A stretch of DNA of 64,000 nt, taken from NCBI GenBank assembly GCA_045430275.1, contig JAILXU010000014.1, positions 1 to 64,000 of the forward strand, read 5' to 3'. Source of the DNA: Oceanobacter sp045430275 (lineage in GTDB: Bacteria; Pseudomonadota; Gammaproteobacteria; Pseudomonadales; Oceanobacteraceae). The notes under the pieces are model-generated. The model saw only the letters and a list, made by a program, of their open reading frames with translations, had not been told where the DNA came from and did no database searches. Below are positions 44,801 to 53,545 of this stretch, piece after piece (the stretch's first letter is position 1; every line of letters begins with the position of its first letter). The position numbers and the translations under genes were made by a program.

Positions 44801-45081
44801 ATATCATCACCAACCGGGTACCCTTCAGCCGTCAGTTGGTCGACGATTTCGACCAACTCAGGCGCAACCGATCCAGAGAGTTCAGCTGCGTAAATTTCTG
44901 CATCATTAAAGAAAGCCACCGTTTGGATTTCACCAAAATTACGGCCTTCCTCTGCACTTACCGAAGCCAGAGGATCGTTGGGCTGGCGGTTCTGAAAACG
45001 ACTCCAGGCCTCTTCCCACTCCGCATCGCTATAATCAAACAGTCGATAGGAATCCGCTGTCTCAGGCGTTGGAAAACTCAA
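41884..45081 (-). CDS. Large RTX (repeats-in-toxin) secreted calcium-binding protein
   Basis: A 1065-residue acidic protein. Residues 1-150 are a non-RTX region with no recognised domain, followed by a TVSEDD tandem linker (about 150-180). Then come many GGxGxDxL nonapeptides such as GGAGNDVLIGGRGNDTLRGG. Four HCBP-related modules begin near residues 267, 530, 727 and 925, each from DTYLFG to VEFADGTVWDT. The C-terminus would carry the type I secretion signal. The reading frame opens at a TTG (45081) that overlaps the stop of a 39-codon ORF. No catalytic domain is recognised; adhesin, surface-layer or biofilm roles are possible. The secretion genes lie upstream. Confidence 0.85.
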   Translation of the reverse strand: MSFPTPETADSYRLFDYSDAEWEEAWSRFQNRQPNDPLASVSAEEGRNFGEIQTVAFFNDAEIYAAELSGSVAPELVEIVDQLTAEGYPVGDDIRQYMFLVRNPDLPIEQVRDVFDASFTDEDFNAAQSLRTEFVTDLGEFEEEEGETSPEDDTVSEDDTVSEDDTVSEDDTVSEDNTASETDTTEPSVPTEGDDILTGTEAADEINGLAGNDIIDGGAGDDLIDGGSGNDTLNGGAGNDVLIGGRGNDTLRGGGDNDYLSGGAGDDTYLFGAGDGNTIINSYDFSSTRNDVLQFLDGIAPADIAATRSGIDLQLTLETTGEVITVVNFFNSSRYELTAVEFADGTVWDTETLRNRVLIPTEGDDVIIGYASDDVLEGQGGNDILRGDAGNDTVSGGAGDDLLRGDDGNDRLNGGEGSDEIYGDAGRDTINGDAGTDYLYGGIDNDTLNGGADNDFLYGGDGNDSLNGGEGDDTLNGDAGDDTLSGNNGNDVLDGGDGRDRLFGDSGDDVLRGGAGVNDFLSGEEGNDTYLFGLGDGNTTISNNDRNSDGNDVLRFLENITPEDVRATRSSNNLVLTVGSTGEVITVSSFFSNANSELDAVEFADGTVWDTETLEALVLGATEGDDDITGTVNADNLSGLGGNDIIRGEEGNDTLRGGDGNDTLNGGEGDDTLNGDAGDDTLSGNNGNDVLNGGDGQDTLLGGDGDDVLRGGAGVNDLLQGDAGNDTYLFGSGNGNTTISNNDQNSDGNDVLRFLEGIESSDVRATRSNSSLVLTVGSTGEVITVSSFFSNANSELDAVEFADGTVWDTATLFEAVLVPSDGNDNITGYFGDDVLEGLAGNDIISGQEGDDTISGGDGNDSLAGSEGNDTLNGDAGDDSLFGQNGNDILNGGDGRDRLFGDEGDDILRGGAGTSDFLQGDGGNDTYLFGLGDGNTTISNNDRDGAGNDVLRFLEGVDAADVTATRNGGSLNLALESTGEVITVSSYFNAVNFELDALEFADGTVLDTSFLQTLEAGDVIALDSQVDQLVSAMASFDVSNSAGNVLPTGVEENVQPVLAEPLLVNG
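44561..44632. repeat. Four perfect 18-base tandem repeats inside the RTX gene
   Basis: GAAACAGTGTCGTCTTCA is repeated exactly four times and encodes TVSEDD units in the linker between the N-terminal region and the RTX repeats. Copy number could vary by replication slippage without shifting the frame. Confidence 0.9.
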
Positions 45082-45197
45082 ATCAGAATGGCAGCTTCGA
45101 TCAGAGTGGAATCAACCCCGCGAATAAAGCCGTTATTAACAATGCTGCGAACAACTTCTGACTGTTCTGAAGTCAGGTTATTTAAATCGATACTCAT
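45078..45197 (-). CDS. 39-residue ORF overlapping the RTX start
   Basis: An ATG at 45197 with AGGA about 9 bases upstream opens MSIDLNNLTSEQSEVVRSIV and continues to a TGA at 45078-45080. That TGA overlaps the TTG of the RTX frame (TTGA). The ORF has a much better ribosome site than the RTX frame. Either it is a small leader protein translationally coupled to the RTX gene, or it is the true RTX N-terminus separated by a -1 frameshift. The sequence cannot decide. Confidence 0.5.
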   Translation of the reverse strand: MSIDLNNLTSEQSEVVRSIVNNGFIRGVDSTLIEAAILI

Positions 45198-45603
45198 AAT
45201 ATAAATCCTAAAAAATGATATTGTTTGCTTATCCCCTGAAACAACACAGCTCTCCCTGTCTTATTTATAGCGAGACCAATTCAAGTTCTAAGCCAAATGA
45301 AAAAACTCAAGAAAAATCGTTTTATCTCCTCCAGCCCTCCAATAAAAATCTGTAAATTTAGTTGTTAATTACATTCATATAGTTCAATTGATTTTTTATT
45401 TTTAATTTCTCTGAAATTATTTCCGCCCACGTAGAATCACACTTTAAAACCGGAAATAAAAACCAGAAAGCATCATTAATAAAAAATAAACCATGTTCGA
45501 CAGAGTTATATCAATAACAAAGCCTCAAATTATTCACAAAATCCAGAGAGAATATAAATACTCTTCACATTTAAATTAAGAATGACTTTAAAATACTATT
45601 CTC
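45198..45603. other. AT-rich gene-free region
   Basis: About 400 bases of clearly AT-rich sequence between the HlyD gene and the small ORF/RTX gene, with no credible gene. It probably holds the RTX promoter; no specific site was assigned. Confidence 0.5.
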
Positions 45604-47013
45604 TTAACGTTCCCTCAGGGATTCCTGGCGATGACGCAACAGCGGGGCCAGGAAAAACTCAATAATTCTGCGCTTTCCCGTTCGCACCTCAGCCGTGACT
45701 GCCATACCGGGCTGCAGCCGTACTTTTTTGCCCTCAACCCACAAGGCATTTTTGTCCATCTGCAACTGCGCCCGAAAAATCAGTCCTTGCTGTTCATCCA
45801 CAGTGGCATCATCTGAGACATTGGTGACGTGCGCATCAACAATTCCATATTTGGTAAATGGAAACGTATGAATTTTGACTTCGGCAGACATGCCTTCACG
45901 TACAAAACCGATGTCTTTATTTTCCAGAAAAACTTCTACTTCCAGCTGTTCTTCATCAGGCACCACCAGCATCAACTGCTGTGCTTCCGTCACCACGCCC
46001 CCCACGGTGTACACCGCCAGTTCCTGGACTCGACCCGCAACAGGAGCATAAAGAATGCGCTTGGCATTCCGGTCACTGGCTTTGGTCAACTCCTCTTCGA
46101 GTACAGCAATCTGGCGTTGCAACTCTGTAAATTCTGATAATAAGGCACCTTCAGATTGCGCCTGGTGCAAATTGATTTGCTCTTCAACTTCGGCTTCAGC
46201 AGCCTGTAATTGTGTCAACCGATGGTTCTCAGCGGCCAAATCCTGAGTTTGCTGAATGCGTTCCTGTTCTGCCGTCAGCACTTCATTTTCAGAAACAAAG
46301 TTTCGACCATGGAGTGACCGGATCGCCGACGCTCGTTTTTCAACAATGGGTAAGGTCTGTTCCAGCTTGACGATCATCGCCACCGTTACGGCCTGCTCTG
46401 CCTTGATTTTCTCCAGCCCGTTCTGCAACCCGTGTAACTGGGACTGATATTGCAACCACTGCTGCTTCAGCAGTTCCTGATGCAGCATGATTTCGTCAGA
46501 AGATGTGCCACTCGGTACATCAAGCACGGTCTTTTTAACATCCGCCAACGTACTGGGTCGATCAGCAGACAACAGCGTTAACAGGCTGTCACTGACGGAG
46601 AGACGCAATCGAAATGTGTGCAATTCCGATTCCAGCCGCTTTTGATCCGCTTGAGTCAGTGTGGTTTCCAGTTCAATCAGAGGCTGACCCTGGGTGACAT
46701 ACTCGCCTTCACTGACCAACAGAGTTTTTACAACCCCCTTTTCTAACGGCTGAACCTGTTTAACTCTGGAGCCAGGAACAATTTTGCCTTCTGCCGATGC
46801 AACAATGTCGATGCGTCCCAACGAAGCCCAGGCAATGCCAATCACAACCAGTATTAACAGGGCCCATGCCAACCAGCGCACCAGCGGATTAGGTGGAGAT
46901 TCCTGGATTTCCAGTGCAGCAGGCAGAAAAGCTGCCAATTCCCGGGTGTGATGGGCATCCCCCATTTTATCGCGGTTCTGCCAGGCATCTGTAAATGCGG
47001 TGATAACACTCAT
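45604..47013 (-). CDS. Type I secretion membrane fusion protein (HlyD family)
   Basis: A 469-residue adaptor protein with one N-terminal membrane helix (LAWALLILVVIGIAWASL), then a lipoyl/biotin-like half (VASAEGKIVPGSRVKQVQPL), a long coiled coil (about residues 140-320) and the C-terminal barrel. It links the inner membrane ABC exporter with an outer membrane TolC-type channel, which is absent from the window. Its ATG overlaps the exporter stop by 4 bases. Confidence 0.93.
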   Translation of the reverse strand: MSVITAFTDAWQNRDKMGDAHHTRELAAFLPAALEIQESPPNPLVRWLAWALLILVVIGIAWASLGRIDIVASAEGKIVPGSRVKQVQPLEKGVVKTLLVSEGEYVTQGQPLIELETTLTQADQKRLESELHTFRLRLSVSDSLLTLLSADRPSTLADVKKTVLDVPSGTSSDEIMLHQELLKQQWLQYQSQLHGLQNGLEKIKAEQAVTVAMIVKLEQTLPIVEKRASAIRSLHGRNFVSENEVLTAEQERIQQTQDLAAENHRLTQLQAAEAEVEEQINLHQAQSEGALLSEFTELQRQIAVLEEELTKASDRNAKRILYAPVAGRVQELAVYTVGGVVTEAQQLMLVVPDEEQLEVEVFLENKDIGFVREGMSAEVKIHTFPFTKYGIVDAHVTNVSDDATVDEQQGLIFRAQLQMDKNALWVEGKKVRLQPGMAVTAEVRTGKRRIIEFFLAPLLRHRQESLRER

Positions 47014-49277
47014 GAGGTGACTTCCTGTGTCTTGGAGGTGCTGCGTTCAATACGAAAAGACGACTGTTCCGGCTGGGATGTTGCGAAGCGATTGTCTGAT
47101 TGAGCGGGAGCAGATGCCTCACTATCCACTGTTTTCAAATGCGGATGGTGGTTTTGATAGCTGTGTAATTTGGCGTAATAACCGCTCTGATCAATCAGAT
47201 CATCGTGATTGCCTTGCTCAACGATTTGTCCTTTATCCATAACAATAATTCGATCACACGTACGTACGGTACTAAGCCGATGAGCAATGATGAACACGGT
47301 TCGCCCTTGGCAAATGCGGGCCATATTGTCCTGAATCAGACGTTCTGATTCATAATCCAGCGCACTGGTGGCTTCGTCGAAGATGAGAATACGAGGGTTA
47401 TTGATCAAGGCTCTCGCAATTGCCAGGCGCTGACGCTGGCCACCGGAAAGACTGCTGCCTTGCTCCCCCACCAGCGTGTCGTAACCCTCCGAAAGCTCCA
47501 CAATGAATTCATGAGCACCGGCCATTTTCGCCGCTGCGACTACACGCTCCATCGGAATCGACGGATCAACCAGTGCAATGTTTTCACGAATACTGCGGTT
47601 GAATAGAAAGTTCTCCTGCATCACAACACCAATTTGACGCCGTAACCAGGCAGTATCAACCATCGCCAGATCCACACCATCCACGAGCACTCGGCCCGCT
47701 TCGGGCACATACAAACGCTGAATCAGCTTGGTGATTGTGCTTTTCCCCGATCCCGATCGACCAACAATCCCGATCACTTCTCCAGGTTGAACCTGAAGAT
47801 TCACATCTTGCAAAATCAGAGGGCCATCAACACGGTATCGAAACTTGAGTTGCTCCAACGTCACGGCACCTTGCAACGACGGCAAGCGAGAACGATTGGG
47901 ATTAAAACCCGGCTCACGAGGCGTATTCAGAATATCCCCCAAGCGCTCAATGGAAATCCCGGCTTGCTGGAAGTCTTGCCATAGCTGCACCAGCTTGAGC
48001 ACTGGGCCACTGACTCGCCCCGCCAGCATATTAAAGGCGATCAATTGTCCAACCGAGAGAGCACCATCAATAACCAGATGCGCACCCCACCAAATAATAC
48101 CGAGCGTCATCAGCTTGTTAATCAGTCCAGCCACCTGATTCGAAACATTCCCCAGGTTCTGGCTACGAAAGGAGGCATGTACATAACTGGATAAATGATC
48201 TTCCAGTTTGCGGCGCATTTGTGGTTCCACCGCCATGGACTTAACGGTACCAATACCCGTAATAGATTCCGTCAGAAAGGCCGTATTGGCTGCACCGTGC
48301 TTGAATTTTTCGTTTAATCGACGCCGTAATATCGGAGTAATAAACAGAGATAACACAATATAAGCAGGCACCGTGCCGAGCACGATCCACGTCAGGTCCG
48401 AGCTGTAGTACCACATCACCGCCAGAAACACGAAAACGAAAAACAGATCAATGACCAGAGTTAATGCCGTCCCGGTAATAAAATTACGAATCGTATCCAG
48501 CTCACGTACCCGAGCCACATTTTGTCCAACCTGGCGGGATTCAAAATACGACAGTGGTAACGCCAATAAATGATTGAATAAACGAGACCCCAGCTCAACA
48601 TCAACCCGGTTGGTGGTGTGACTGAACAAATAATGGCGGAAGCCACCCAGAAATGCCTCAAACACCGCGACAACCAAAAAACCGATGGCCAACACATCCA
48701 GCGTCGTAAAACCGCGATGCACCAAAACCTTATCCATCACCACCTGAAAGAACAAAGGCGTTAACAAAGCAAAAATCTGTAGAAAGAATGACGCAATCAG
48801 CACCTCAGTAAATAACTTTCGATACTTGATCAACGAAGGAATAAACCAGGAAAGGTCAAACTTTTGTTGCAAACTGTCACCCAATCCATGGCGCCGCGTG
48901 AGCAAGATTAATTCTCCCGCCCAGCGCTCCTCAAAATCTGTCTGAGACAACGAACGTGGAGCCGTCTCACGAAGATCCTGAATCAGGAAGTGCCGAGGCG
49001 TCTTATCATCACGATCGGGCTTTTCTTCCATGCGCGCCAGAATGAAATAAGTACCGTCTTTTGCCTTGGCAATGGCAGGCAGCGAGTCCCCTTTGATGTG
49101 TGAGAGGTTTGGCGATATTCGTTTGGCCCTCAATGTCAGTGCCTTTGCAGCAATCAGCAGTTGAGTATCCGTAAACGGCTTCCCTGGCTCCGCAATCTGG
49201 TGAGCGAGCTGCTCAGGTTCCGCTGGCAACTGATGAAACCGCGCAATCGCGACAAGTGAATGTAACCCCGTATCCAT
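47010..49277 (-). CDS. Type I secretion ABC exporter with C39-like domain (HlyB type)
   Basis: A 755-residue exporter. Residues 1-135 form a C39 peptidase-like domain (MDTGLHSLVAIARFHQLP) lacking the catalytic Cys, so it is a substrate-holding domain as in HlyB. A six-helix membrane domain follows, then the ATPase with Walker A GRSGSGKST, signature LSGGQRQRLAIARAL and Walker B ILIFDEATSALDYES. ATG 49277 was chosen: GAGG lies 8 bases upstream, while ATG 49304 is on a ribosome site. It should export the RTX protein. Confidence 0.93.
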   Translation of the reverse strand: MDTGLHSLVAIARFHQLPAEPEQLAHQIAEPGKPFTDTQLLIAAKALTLRAKRISPNLSHIKGDSLPAIAKAKDGTYFILARMEEKPDRDDKTPRHFLIQDLRETAPRSLSQTDFEERWAGELILLTRRHGLGDSLQQKFDLSWFIPSLIKYRKLFTEVLIASFFLQIFALLTPLFFQVVMDKVLVHRGFTTLDVLAIGFLVVAVFEAFLGGFRHYLFSHTTNRVDVELGSRLFNHLLALPLSYFESRQVGQNVARVRELDTIRNFITGTALTLVIDLFFVFVFLAVMWYYSSDLTWIVLGTVPAYIVLSLFITPILRRRLNEKFKHGAANTAFLTESITGIGTVKSMAVEPQMRRKLEDHLSSYVHASFRSQNLGNVSNQVAGLINKLMTLGIIWWGAHLVIDGALSVGQLIAFNMLAGRVSGPVLKLVQLWQDFQQAGISIERLGDILNTPREPGFNPNRSRLPSLQGAVTLEQLKFRYRVDGPLILQDVNLQVQPGEVIGIVGRSGSGKSTITKLIQRLYVPEAGRVLVDGVDLAMVDTAWLRRQIGVVMQENFLFNRSIRENIALVDPSIPMERVVAAAKMAGAHEFIVELSEGYDTLVGEQGSSLSGGQRQRLAIARALINNPRILIFDEATSALDYESERLIQDNMARICQGRTVFIIAHRLSTVRTCDRIIVMDKGQIVEQGNHDDLIDQSGYYAKLHSYQNHHPHLKTVDSEASAPAQSDNRFATSQPEQSSFRIERSTSKTQEVTS

Positions 49278-49304
49278 ACTATTAACCTCAAACCCATCTG
49301 GCAT

Positions 49305-49782
49305 TCCTGAAAATTGGTATCGTTCATTTCAACGACACCGTGATAGGTCGCAGAAACCGGTACAACAGCAGGAAGATAAACGCGCAGAAATACACATCTG
49401 CTTCACTCGCTCCTCCGTGGCTACTTGATCGGTCGTTCAAAAATACGAGCTATTACACACAAAAGGACAAAATGAGACACGGATCACAAAGAAACCCAGA
49501 TACCACAGAGGGAAGAACAGTGGCAAACCCGACGTAAAACGCCAAAGGTTGCGGTGAAAAACAGGAATTAAACCGAACGTGAGGAAGCTACAGGATGAAA
49601 GGCTTGAGCTTATAGCAACAGAGGGAAAGCATCGATGGCAAACACCAACGATGCTTATGAAGAAAAGGAGGGCATCTGAAAAGACAGGCTCGTTAGTTAA
49701 ACCTGGCAGGTCAGATGCTTCAGTCAAACTTGATGATTTTCAGATCAGGTCTAAATACTCCAGATACTGATATAAAAACCCA
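49305..49782. other. Intergenic region without recognised gene
   Basis: Between the exporter and the large lipoprotein gene. Short ORFs exist on both strands, but none has a convincing ribosome site or family resemblance. GCATCTGA/TCAGATGC arms at about 49673-49719 are the only symmetry noted. Confidence 0.4.
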
Positions 49783-51843
49783 TCAATCAACAATGGCTTT
49801 CATTAAAACAATATCAGTATTTTTCGGGCTACCTTGACTCTCATTCATCACAATTGAAAACGCTCCATCTTCATGTGCCACAATACCTTTGACATAACCA
49901 TCATATTTTAACTTCTGAATATAACTTTCCCCAACCTCATGCAATGAAGAGCTAAGTTCTACAATATAATTCAAATCCCCATCTTGCATGTATGCATATA
50001 TATTACCATCGGTGCCCAGTGACAATGGTACACCATAGTAATCATACCCCCCCCCGAAGTAGTTCTTTTGTTCTTTCCCGGAAGAATCAAATATAATTAA
50101 TGCAGGAGAGTTGTCATTTCCATCCGCACCATAAATCAAATACGTGCCATTAGGAAGTTCTAATAAACCGCTAACACTGCTCTGTTTAAACTTGCCAGCA
50201 TTATCCCAACCTGACAATTCCGAGAAATCAGCATCAAGTATTTGAGCATATGCACCTCTATACTCATATTCATATACGTCATCACCCAAGTCATCAGGAT
50301 AAGCGATTCCCGCTACAATAATATTTCCACCTGTGGTGGCCAATAAGTGTGAAATAGACAGTCGTACATTTCCATCCAATTTTGGAATTGCAATTCCATC
50401 AGAAACTGTGCCATCGCTTTTTGATATAGAGTGCAAGTTTCTACCATCTCTATTCCCCCACTCTCTGGCAGAAACAATAAGTGAATCATCCAGTTCAACA
50501 ACATGGGTGAAATCGTAACGTTCAGATACATGCTCAGGCCGATAAGAAACCGACCATACCTCATGCCCTTTACCATCAAGCTTCAAAGCCATTGACTTCT
50601 TTGTGCCCCAGTTCATTCCAACTGCAACAATCTCTCCATTCGATGTTTCAACCAAGTCTACTATTGATGCAGAATCTGACTCATAGACATAATCCCATTC
50701 GGTTTCACCATTAGAATCCAATTTTATAATCCAGCTATGAGTACCACCGCTGATATTTGGATAAATTTCACGTGATTCCGTTGTCGCGAGTAAAATATAA
50801 CCGCCATCACTGGATGCAAAAAACTTCTGAGTATACTCATCTTTACTACCGCCCAATTGAACGTTAAACAAACCAACGCTTAACTCATCTACATCCGATT
50901 GTTCTGATTCATGCCCAAATGGATTAACACGCTGTAAGCGCCACTGGTATTCTCCAATCTTCAATCCAGTGATAGACAAAGAGCTTGCTGATACATCACT
51001 GTAGGCTTCTTCAAAATAGACGCTGTCGGAAACACTGGACACTTCAACGTTGTAGGTGTTTCCTTCGCCCATATCCTGCCAGGACAGTACAAGGTCATAG
51101 CCATCGTCGGTAGCGGTCACTTCAGGGTCATTCAGAGTCGGTAAGTCTGGCTGTTTCACCACAACCTGTGCCGAATCACTCCATGGGCCGGTCTGCGTTG
51201 TCAGACCTGAGTAGCTCTGAACAGCTCGATAACTGAAATCATACTGGCCTACTTCCATATCCGTCAGTTCAAAGCTTCTGGATTGCAATGGCACAATGGT
51301 TTCAGAGCCGTCTTTGGTGTATTTCAGATCGTATCGGGTCGCCCCTGAAAATTCCGAAAACGTTACCGTGACCTTGTTATCATCCTGAATCACTGTGCCA
51401 TCCAGCCCTTGACCGAACGATAAAGCGCTTCTGGCAGACTCACTGACGGTCACTTGAAACGCCTGATTATTGCGCACTTCATTACCAGCACCGGTGATCG
51501 TTTTCAGCAACAGCGTGTGTTTGCTGTTATCTGCCCAGTAATAGGCTGGCCAGGTAATTTCCCAGGGTGCACCATCGGAGTCTTTCGCAACTTCAATACC
51601 ATCCACAAAAAGGGTCACTTCCTGCGCTTCAGCCGCTGCAGGAATGTCTGCCCGTACCACCGTGGTGGAACTGGTGACCTCCGAATCGTTGGCAGGATAG
51701 GTAATAATGATTTGATCAGCCAACTGTTCCAGGTCCACCTGAGCCGATTCGAGTTTATCTTTCTCTTCCTCTGACAGCTCACAGCCCGACAAAACCACCG
51801 ACGTGAGAATTACACCCCATAAATACGACTTGTGCATCTTCAT
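49783..51843 (-). CDS. Large lipoprotein with Ig/fibronectin-like and propeller-like regions
   Basis: A 686-residue lipoprotein with lipobox VVLSGC. A short charged helix is followed by an Ig-like segment (IIITYPANDSEVTSSTTVV and VTLFVDGIEVAKDSDG). Fibronectin-III-like strands come next, such as VTVTFSEFSGATRYDLKY and YDLVLSWQDMGEGNTYNVEV. From about residue 325 there are repeated short units (GGYILLATTES, NGEIVAVGMNWG, GGNIIVAGIAYP) resembling beta-propeller blades. Function is unknown; adhesion or polymer binding is possible. The C-terminal part is encoded by visibly more AT-rich DNA than the N-terminal part. Confidence 0.75.
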   Translation of the reverse strand: MKMHKSYLWGVILTSVVLSGCELSEEEKDKLESAQVDLEQLADQIIITYPANDSEVTSSTTVVRADIPAAAEAQEVTLFVDGIEVAKDSDGAPWEITWPAYYWADNSKHTLLLKTITGAGNEVRNNQAFQVTVSESARSALSFGQGLDGTVIQDDNKVTVTFSEFSGATRYDLKYTKDGSETIVPLQSRSFELTDMEVGQYDFSYRAVQSYSGLTTQTGPWSDSAQVVVKQPDLPTLNDPEVTATDDGYDLVLSWQDMGEGNTYNVEVSSVSDSVYFEEAYSDVSASSLSITGLKIGEYQWRLQRVNPFGHESEQSDVDELSVGLFNVQLGGSKDEYTQKFFASSDGGYILLATTESREIYPNISGGTHSWIIKLDSNGETEWDYVYESDSASIVDLVETSNGEIVAVGMNWGTKKSMALKLDGKGHEVWSVSYRPEHVSERYDFTHVVELDDSLIVSAREWGNRDGRNLHSISKSDGTVSDGIAIPKLDGNVRLSISHLLATTGGNIIVAGIAYPDDLGDDVYEYEYRGAYAQILDADFSELSGWDNAGKFKQSSVSGLLELPNGTYLIYGADGNDNSPALIIFDSSGKEQKNYFGGGYDYYGVPLSLGTDGNIYAYMQDGDLNYIVELSSSLHEVGESYIQKLKYDGYVKGIVAHEDGAFSIVMNESQGSPKNTDIVLMKAIVD

Positions 51844-52349
51844 ATTATTTCCTTAATTACTTCCATGACGTTGAAGCTAAAACATTACCCAACACCTCAA
51901 ATACGGCATCCGGCAGTTTACGTAAATTCAAAAGGAGGCTTTGAAGGGAAAGCTCTGTATCGAAAGCGATGTCACGGGGTGACAATCAGATTCCTTTCTC
52001 TGCTGTTCCTGTATCCACTTCTCACAATGGACAACATTTGAAGCGCCAAGTGTAACCATCGGAACTGGTCTCTCCAAGCCGTTTATCGCCATATGTCGCT
52101 TAGAAATGGTTGGCTTCATGATTTCTTACATCACTTCAAGCCATCTCAAGTAATGGCTCAAAACCCCACCTCGAATACAGAAAAGTCCCATTTTTAGCGA
52201 GAAAACGTCATGTCCCTTATTCCAGAGGCTCGCAATAATTTGTTCATAGAAGTGCCATCGAGCTTTCAGAAATGGGACAACACAACGTTCTGATTGACTG
52301 AACCGATTGATGCACGCTCTCAACAACAAGACCAATAAGGGCATTATTC
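51844..52349. other. Gene-free region upstream of the hydroxylase genes
   Basis: No credible gene in about 500 bases. GTCCCATTT (about 52185) and AAATGGGAC (52270-52278) form a distant inverted repeat that could be an operator pair for the following genes. Confidence 0.35.
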
Positions 52350-53510
52350 ATGACCAATCCAATGCTGGAAAAACTGAACGAGATCCTGCCTGCGATTCGT
52401 GCGAACGCATCCAAAGCAGAAGAAATCCGCATGATTCCGCAAGAAAATATCGACATGCTTCACGGTATTGGACTGAATCGTGCGTTTCTGCCGAAGGCAT
52501 ACGGTGGTCTGGAAATGAGCCTGCCGGAATTCACCGACTGCATCGCCGCACTGGCCGGTGCTTGTTGTTCCACCGCCTGGGGCTACAGCCTGCTGTGTAC
52601 GCACAACCACCAGATGTCCATGTTCGGCAAGCAAGCTCAGGAAGAGTTCTGGGGTGAGAATCCAGATGTGGTTGCCTCATCTTCCATTGCTCCGTTCGGC
52701 AAATACGAAGAAGCCGAAGGCGGCATCCTCTTTACCGGCGACATGAAGTGGAGCTCGGGCATTGACCACGCTGACTGGTTGATTGTTGGTCTGAACCGCA
52801 TGGTCAATGATGAGAAGGTTTACTGCTTCGCGGTGATTCCAAAGTCTGACTACACCATCATTGATGACTGGTACTCTGCCGGTATGCAGGGCTCTGGTAC
52901 CAAAACCGCACACATTGAAGGTGTCTTTGTTCCTGAGCATCGTATTCAGTCCGCCCGCGATATGATGGAAGGCCGTCACGTTGGTCGCAGCCTGTACCCG
53001 GACAGCAAAATCTACCACACGCCTTACCGCCCGTACTTTGCCTGTGGCTTCGCAGCCATGAGCCTGGGTGTTGCCGAGCGCATGGTCGATGTGTACACCG
53101 AGCTGTCCAAAAACCGCGTCCGCGCCTACACGGGTGCCCAGGTTGCCGGTTCCATTACCCCGGTGATGCGCGTAGCCGAGTCCTACCAGCAGATCTGTGC
53201 CGCACGTGCCTACCTTGAAAAGACCTGGAACGAGCACAAGGAATACGGTGAACGTCACGAATACCCGGATAGCCACACCCTCGCTCACTGGCGTACCAAT
53301 CAGGCCTATGCCATCAAGATGTGCGTTGAAGCCGTTAACCGTCTGTGGGCTGTGATGGGTGGTTCCAACTGGTTCCTGGAGCGTGAAGGCCAGCGTTTGT
53401 GGCGCGAGTCGAATATGACAGCCGCACATGCGTACACCGATTATGACGTATGCGCCCAGATCATTGGTCGTGAGCTGCTGGGCATGGATCCAGATCCAAG
53501 CTTGCTGTAA
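52350..53510 (+). CDS. p-Hydroxyphenylacetate 3-hydroxylase, oxygenase component (C2 type)
   Basis: A 386-residue flavin monooxygenase with the acyl-CoA dehydrogenase fold. It uses reduced FMN to convert 4-hydroxyphenylacetate to homoprotocatechuate. LCTHNHQM, ASSSIAPFGKYEEAEGG and the segments TPYRPYFACGF and AHAYTDYDVCAQIIGRELLG match the Acinetobacter C2 enzyme as I recall it. His85, Ser111 and Arg227 align with its His120, Ser146 and Arg263. It lacks about 35 N-terminal residues of that protein (422 residues). ATG 52350 has AAGGG 8 bases upstream. The reductase follows. Confidence 0.9.
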   Translation: MTNPMLEKLNEILPAIRANASKAEEIRMIPQENIDMLHGIGLNRAFLPKAYGGLEMSLPEFTDCIAALAGACCSTAWGYSLLCTHNHQMSMFGKQAQEEFWGENPDVVASSSIAPFGKYEEAEGGILFTGDMKWSSGIDHADWLIVGLNRMVNDEKVYCFAVIPKSDYTIIDDWYSAGMQGSGTKTAHIEGVFVPEHRIQSARDMMEGRHVGRSLYPDSKIYHTPYRPYFACGFAAMSLGVAERMVDVYTELSKNRVRAYTGAQVAGSITPVMRVAESYQQICAARAYLEKTWNEHKEYGERHEYPDSHTLAHWRTNQAYAIKMCVEAVNRLWAVMGGSNWFLEREGQRLWRESNMTAAHAYTDYDVCAQIIGRELLGMDPDPSLL

Positions 53511-53545
53511 TACCGTCCACGCCATTGACTCGACAGGAAACGATT

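Noticed and set aside
49437..49770. Possible small genes in the gap before the large lipoprotein gene
   Set aside because: Short ORFs on both strands lack ribosome sites and plausible composition.
51832..52041. A 69-codon ORF upstream of the hydroxylase genes
   Set aside because: It overlaps the lipoprotein start region and has no convincing start signal or family resemblance.
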